The notes under the pieces: model-generated
Told to the model about the DNA's origin: nothing
Seen by the model: the letters and a program-made list of their open reading frames with translations, nothing else
The model's database searches: none
Shown here: in pieces, positions 5,740 through 8,163 of the stretch
How positions within the stretch are numbered: position 1 is the stretch's first letter
Layout: every line of letters starts with the position of its first letter
Made by a program: the position numbers and the translations under genes
Source of the DNA: Clostridiales bacterium
GTDB taxonomy: Bacteria; Bacillota; Clostridia; Oscillospirales; Oscillospiraceae
Direction of reading: 5' to 3'
Length of the DNA: 8,163 bases
Assembly (NCBI GenBank): GCA_003533405.1
Contig: DQDL01000021.1
Location: 2,759 to 10,921, forward strand

Positions 5740-5744
5740 CCTTT
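5740..5744 (-). promoter_or_regulatory. ribosome binding site of the Cys-rich small gene
   Basis: AAAGG is 8 bases upstream of the ATG at 5731, with GGAG (5748-5745) just before it. It decides for the 45-residue product over an upstream GTG at 5857, which has no Shine-Dalgarno sequence. Confidence 0.65.
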
Positions 5745-5817
5745 CTCCGCACTAAAAAAATTCCGTGATCGGTGTCCGGTGCGGCGGACGAAATGATGCG
5801 GCAAATCAGCAGTCGAT

Positions 5818-5834
5818 ACACAGAAAACCTGTGT
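5818..5834. repeat. perfect inverted repeat in the divergent spacer
   Basis: ACACAG-AAAAC-CTGTGT is a 6-bp perfect inverted repeat with a 5-base centre, in the 179-bp spacer between the Cys-rich gene and mltG. No T-run follows on either strand, so it is not a simple terminator. An operator for one or both genes is possible but unproven. No convincing -35/-10 pair was found for either flanking gene. Confidence 0.5.
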
Positions 5835-5910
5835 CTGAAACATAATATGCAAATCACTTATCAGCGGTTACAGCGCAAGGACCTACCGTGACCGCAAGAA
5901 GGGAAACCCT

Positions 5911-7122
5911 ATGAACGAAAAGAAAAACGATAATGCAAAGAAGGACACAAGCGGCAAGATGAATGTCAAAATGTCCTCCGAGACCGGCCGTGCTCAAACT
6001 CCGGTGAATAACGCCGCAAAGAAGAGCAAGACCAAGCTCGGCGGGCTGATGTACTTCATTTTCGTCGTCAGCGTGAGCGTCATTTTGGCGTGCCTTGCGT
6101 GGTCTGCGGCGACGGATGTGTTGGCGCTCAAGTCCGATGATGTGCAGGCGACGATCGTTCTTGAAAAGGACTCGTTCGAGTATAACGAGTACACCGAAAA
6201 GGGCGATGACGGCAAGGAGGTCAAGAAAAAGACTCATACCGCCGATATAAACTATGTAGCCGACAAGCTCAAGGACGCAGGTATCATCAAATATAAGTGG
6301 CTGTTCAAGCTCTACTGCGGCTTCTCAAATGCCGATCAGAAGCTTGACCCGGGCACGTATGAACTCAAGTCAAGCTATGATTACCGTGCGCTAGTCATGA
6401 AAATGCAGACCGGCTCCGGCGCAATGGTTGCTCTCAAGATAACCTTCCCTGAGGGCTACACCATGCATGATATCTTCAAAAAGCTTGATGCCGAGGGCGT
6501 TTGCGACTATGACGATCTTATGGACGCAGCGGCGAATGCGACCTTTAACTATTCCTTCCTTGACGGCATAGAAAAGGGCGATGCCAGCCGCCTTGAGGGC
6601 TTCCTTTTCCCGGACACCTATGAGTTCTATGAGGGTATGCCCGCCTCCAGTGCAATCAACAAGCTGCTTGAGACCTTCCATTACAAGATGACTGCCGAAA
6701 TGCTCGAATGGCAGAAGGAAAGCGGTTACAGCATGCGTGAGATAATCACCATCGCATCCATGATCGAGAAGGAAGCGTCGGATAATGCCGACCGTTACAA
6801 GATCGCATCCGTCATTTACAACCGCCTCAGCAAGGATTGGCCGCTCCAGATAGACTCGACCTCACTGTACGAGTACCCCGACCACGAGGGCGCACCTACA
6901 AAGGACATGCTTCAGAAGGACTCGCCCTACAACACCCGTATAAAGAAGGGCTTGCCGCCAACACCGATATGCTCTCCGGGCTTATCGTCCATCAAGGCGG
7001 CACTCCAGCCGGAAAAGACCAACTATATGTTCTATGCGCTCAATTCGTCCACAGGCAGCCACGAATATTTCACCAGCAGCAACGCATTTGAGGCCTTCGT
7101 AGCAAAACAGGATTATGATTAA
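5911..7122 (+). CDS. mltG: endolytic murein transglycosylase MltG (YceG-like)
   Basis: Cleaves nascent peptidoglycan glycan strands at the outer face of the membrane and is thought to set strand ends during synthesis. The 403 residues have a charged Lys/Asn-rich cytoplasmic tail (1-45), one membrane segment (about 46-67), and an extracytoplasmic region. Family motifs are LEGFLFPDTYEF (228-239), IASMIEKEA (281-289, catalytic Glu286 matching E. coli Glu218), LQIDSTSLYEY (312-322), NTRIKKGLPPTPICSPG (341-357) and GSHEYFT (382-388). Residues about 86-110 form a highly charged stretch in the N-terminal LysM-like part that looks like an insertion. The ATG at 5911 has GAAGGG (5898-5903) 7 bases upstream. 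AGGG-AAA-CCCT (5900-5910) could fold over this site, though the stem is weak. The 3' end overlaps the U32 gene by 8 bases. Confidence 0.95.
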   Translation: MNEKKNDNAKKDTSGKMNVKMSSETGRAQTPVNNAAKKSKTKLGGLMYFIFVVSVSVILACLAWSAATDVLALKSDDVQATIVLEKDSFEYNEYTEKGDDGKEVKKKTHTADINYVADKLKDAGIIKYKWLFKLYCGFSNADQKLDPGTYELKSSYDYRALVMKMQTGSGAMVALKITFPEGYTMHDIFKKLDAEGVCDYDDLMDAAANATFNYSFLDGIEKGDASRLEGFLFPDTYEFYEGMPASSAINKLLETFHYKMTAEMLEWQKESGYSMREIITIASMIEKEASDNADRYKIASVIYNRLSKDWPLQIDSTSLYEYPDHEGAPTKDMLQKDSPYNTRIKKGLPPTPICSPGLSSIKAALQPEKTNYMFYALNSSTGSHEYFTSSNAFEAFVAKQDYD

Positions 7123-8163
7123 GCCGAAGATAGAACTACTTGCACCGGCAGGTGACTTCGAGCGCCTTGAAATGGCGCTGCACTACGGCGCCGATGCCGT
7201 GTATCTTGCAGGTACACAGTTTGGGATGCGGGCGTCTGCCGGTAATTTCACCTTTCACGAGCTGAGTAAAGCGACAAAGCTTGCCCACGCAAACGGTACG
7301 GCGGTGCACATGACCTGCAACACCTTGCCGAGGGAGGACGAGCTTGCGCAGCTTCCGGAGTTTTTGGAGCAGGCGCAGGATGCCGGCGTTGATGCGTTCA
7401 TAATCGCAGACCTCGGCGTGATGGCGGCGGCCAAAAAGTATGCCCCCAAGGTGTCGAGACATGTCAGCACCCAGCTCGGCGTTATAAACAGCGCAACGGC
7501 CAATGTGCTGTTTGAAATGGGAGCCGACCGTGTCGTTTTGGCACGGGAAACACCCATGGAGGATATCCGAAAGATTCGGGCCAACACCCCCAAGGAGCTT
7601 GAGATAGAAGCCTTTGTGCACGGCGCTATGTGCGTGTCGTTTTCCGGACGCTGCCTGCTGTCAAACTACTTGACCGGCAGAGACGCAAACCGTGGAGCAT
7701 GCGCTCAGCCCTGCCGGTGGAAGTACCACCTTGTCGAGGAAAAGCGCCCGGGCGAATATTTCGAGATAAGCGAGGATAAGGGCACGCACATCATGAACTC
7801 CCGTGACATGTGCATGATTGAGCACATCCCCGAGCTTATAGATGCGGGCGTGACGAGCTTGAAGATAGAGGGCAGAATGAAATCTGCCTACTATGCCGCC
7901 GCCGTCACGAATGCCTACCGCCATGCGATAGACTATGCCCTAAGGGGCGAGGCGCTCCCACAGGTGTGGATAGACGAGCTCAACAAGGTAAGCCACCGGC
8001 CCTATTGCACCGGCTTTTACTACGGCGACCCGGGACAGCACTTTGCCGAGGCAAGCTATTTTTCCGATGCATATGTATGCGCAGTTGTCGAAGGCTGCGC
8101 CGACGACGGCTTTGCCGAGCTTACACAGCGCAACCGCTTCTGCGTGGGCGATACGGTGGAGCT
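7115..8163 (+). CDS. trhP: peptidase U32 family protein, TrhP/YrrO-type tRNA hydroxylation protein (3'-truncated)
   Basis: The gene is open to the window end: 349 residues are seen of an expected 400 or more. Although the family is named for collagenase-like peptidases, its YegQ/YrrO members (TrhP) act in 5-hydroxyuridine formation at the wobble base of tRNA. Supporting motifs are ELLAPAGDFERL (7-18), GADAVYLAG (25-33), HGAMCVSFSGRCLLS (169-183), RGACAQPCRW (193-202), MNSRDMC (227-233) and SLKIEGRMK (248-256). Cys173, Cys180, Cys196, Cys200 and Cys233 match the cysteines that hold an iron-sulfur cluster in related U32 proteins such as UbiU. The start ATG at 7115 overlaps the mltG stop by 8 bases and has a poorly spaced AGGA (7109-7112), suggesting coupling. 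The tRNA role is inferred from family and neighbourhood; other U32 subgroups have different roles. Confidence 0.88.
   Translation, partial: MIKPKIELLAPAGDFERLEMALHYGADAVYLAGTQFGMRASAGNFTFHELSKATKLAHANGTAVHMTCNTLPREDELAQLPEFLEQAQDAGVDAFIIADLGVMAAAKKYAPKVSRHVSTQLGVINSATANVLFEMGADRVVLARETPMEDIRKIRANTPKELEIEAFVHGAMCVSFSGRCLLSNYLTGRDANRGACAQPCRWKYHLVEEKRPGEYFEISEDKGTHIMNSRDMCMIEHIPELIDAGVTSLKIEGRMKSAYYAAAVTNAYRHAIDYALRGEALPQVWIDELNKVSHRPYCTGFYYGDPGQHFAEASYFSDAYVCAVVEGCADDGFAELTQRNRFCVGDTVE

Noticed and set aside
5751..5791. Possible attenuator on the minus strand (GTCCG/CGGAC stem, then seven T)
   Set aside because: The stem is only 5 bp and lies more than ten bases from the T-run, so it does not make a convincing terminator.
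5594..5857. Longer 87-residue version of the Cys-rich protein starting at a GTG (5857)
   Set aside because: No Shine-Dalgarno sequence precedes that GTG, the added residues look like untranslated leader, and the ATG at 5731 has a good site.
5900..5910. AGGG-AAA-CCCT hairpin over the mltG ribosome binding site
   Set aside because: A 4-bp stem with a 3-base loop is too weak to claim as a regulatory switch.
7136..7621. Minus-strand open frame of 161 codons
   Set aside because: Shadow of the U32 gene; its residues are mirror products of conserved U32 motifs and no start signal is seen.

Overview
The window looks like chromosomal DNA of an anaerobic, butyrate-type Clostridia, most likely an Oscillospiraceae/Ruminococcaceae-like gut bacterium. 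The reasons are a But-like CoA-transferase, an OGG1-type 8-oxoguanine glycosylase of the kind found in clostridia, an MltG gene joined to a U32 'YrrO-type' protein as in Firmicutes, strong AGGAG-type ribosome binding sites, and sigma-A promoters with TATAAT boxes in a moderately GC-rich background. The assignment to a family is inference. No mobile element, tRNA, rRNA or CRISPR array was seen.

Layout. (1) 1-1125, minus strand: N-terminal 375 residues of an acetyl-CoA hydrolase/transferase-family CoA-transferase, cut by the window edge. (2) 1126-1242: compact divergent promoter region with two good sigma-A promoters back to back, their -35 boxes 4 bp apart. (3) 1243-5560, plus strand: six genes, mostly overlapping: OGG1-like DNA glycosylase, Cof-type HAD phosphatase, Sir2 deacylase, WecB/TagA/CpsF glycosyltransferase, thymidylate kinase and 5-formyltetrahydrofolate cyclo-ligase. 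A second promoter precedes the sirtuin. (4) 5594-5731, minus strand: a 45-residue Cys/Gly/Asn-rich protein with a UUCG-loop terminator whose U-tract touches the stop codon of the convergent cyclo-ligase gene. (5) 5732-5910: 179-bp divergent spacer with a perfect 6-bp inverted repeat. (6) 5911-8163, plus strand: mltG and an overlapping U32 (TrhP/YrrO-like) gene cut by the window end.

How the genes fit together. The six-gene operon mixes nucleotide and genome maintenance (8-oxoG repair, dTMP kinase, folate one-carbon supply for thymidylate and purines), an NAD-dependent deacylase, a sugar-phosphate-type phosphatase and a cell-surface glycosyltransferase. Tight overlaps suggest translational coupling rather than a single pathway. 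The mltG-U32 pair matches a neighbourhood known from Bacillus (yrrL...yrrN-yrrO), but the methyltransferase that lies between them there is absent here.

Most genes are recognisable housekeeping families. The least explained item is the antisense-embedded Cys/Gly/Asn-rich miniprotein at 5594-5731. The next most interesting is the strikingly human-like active site of the bacterial OGG1 homologue.
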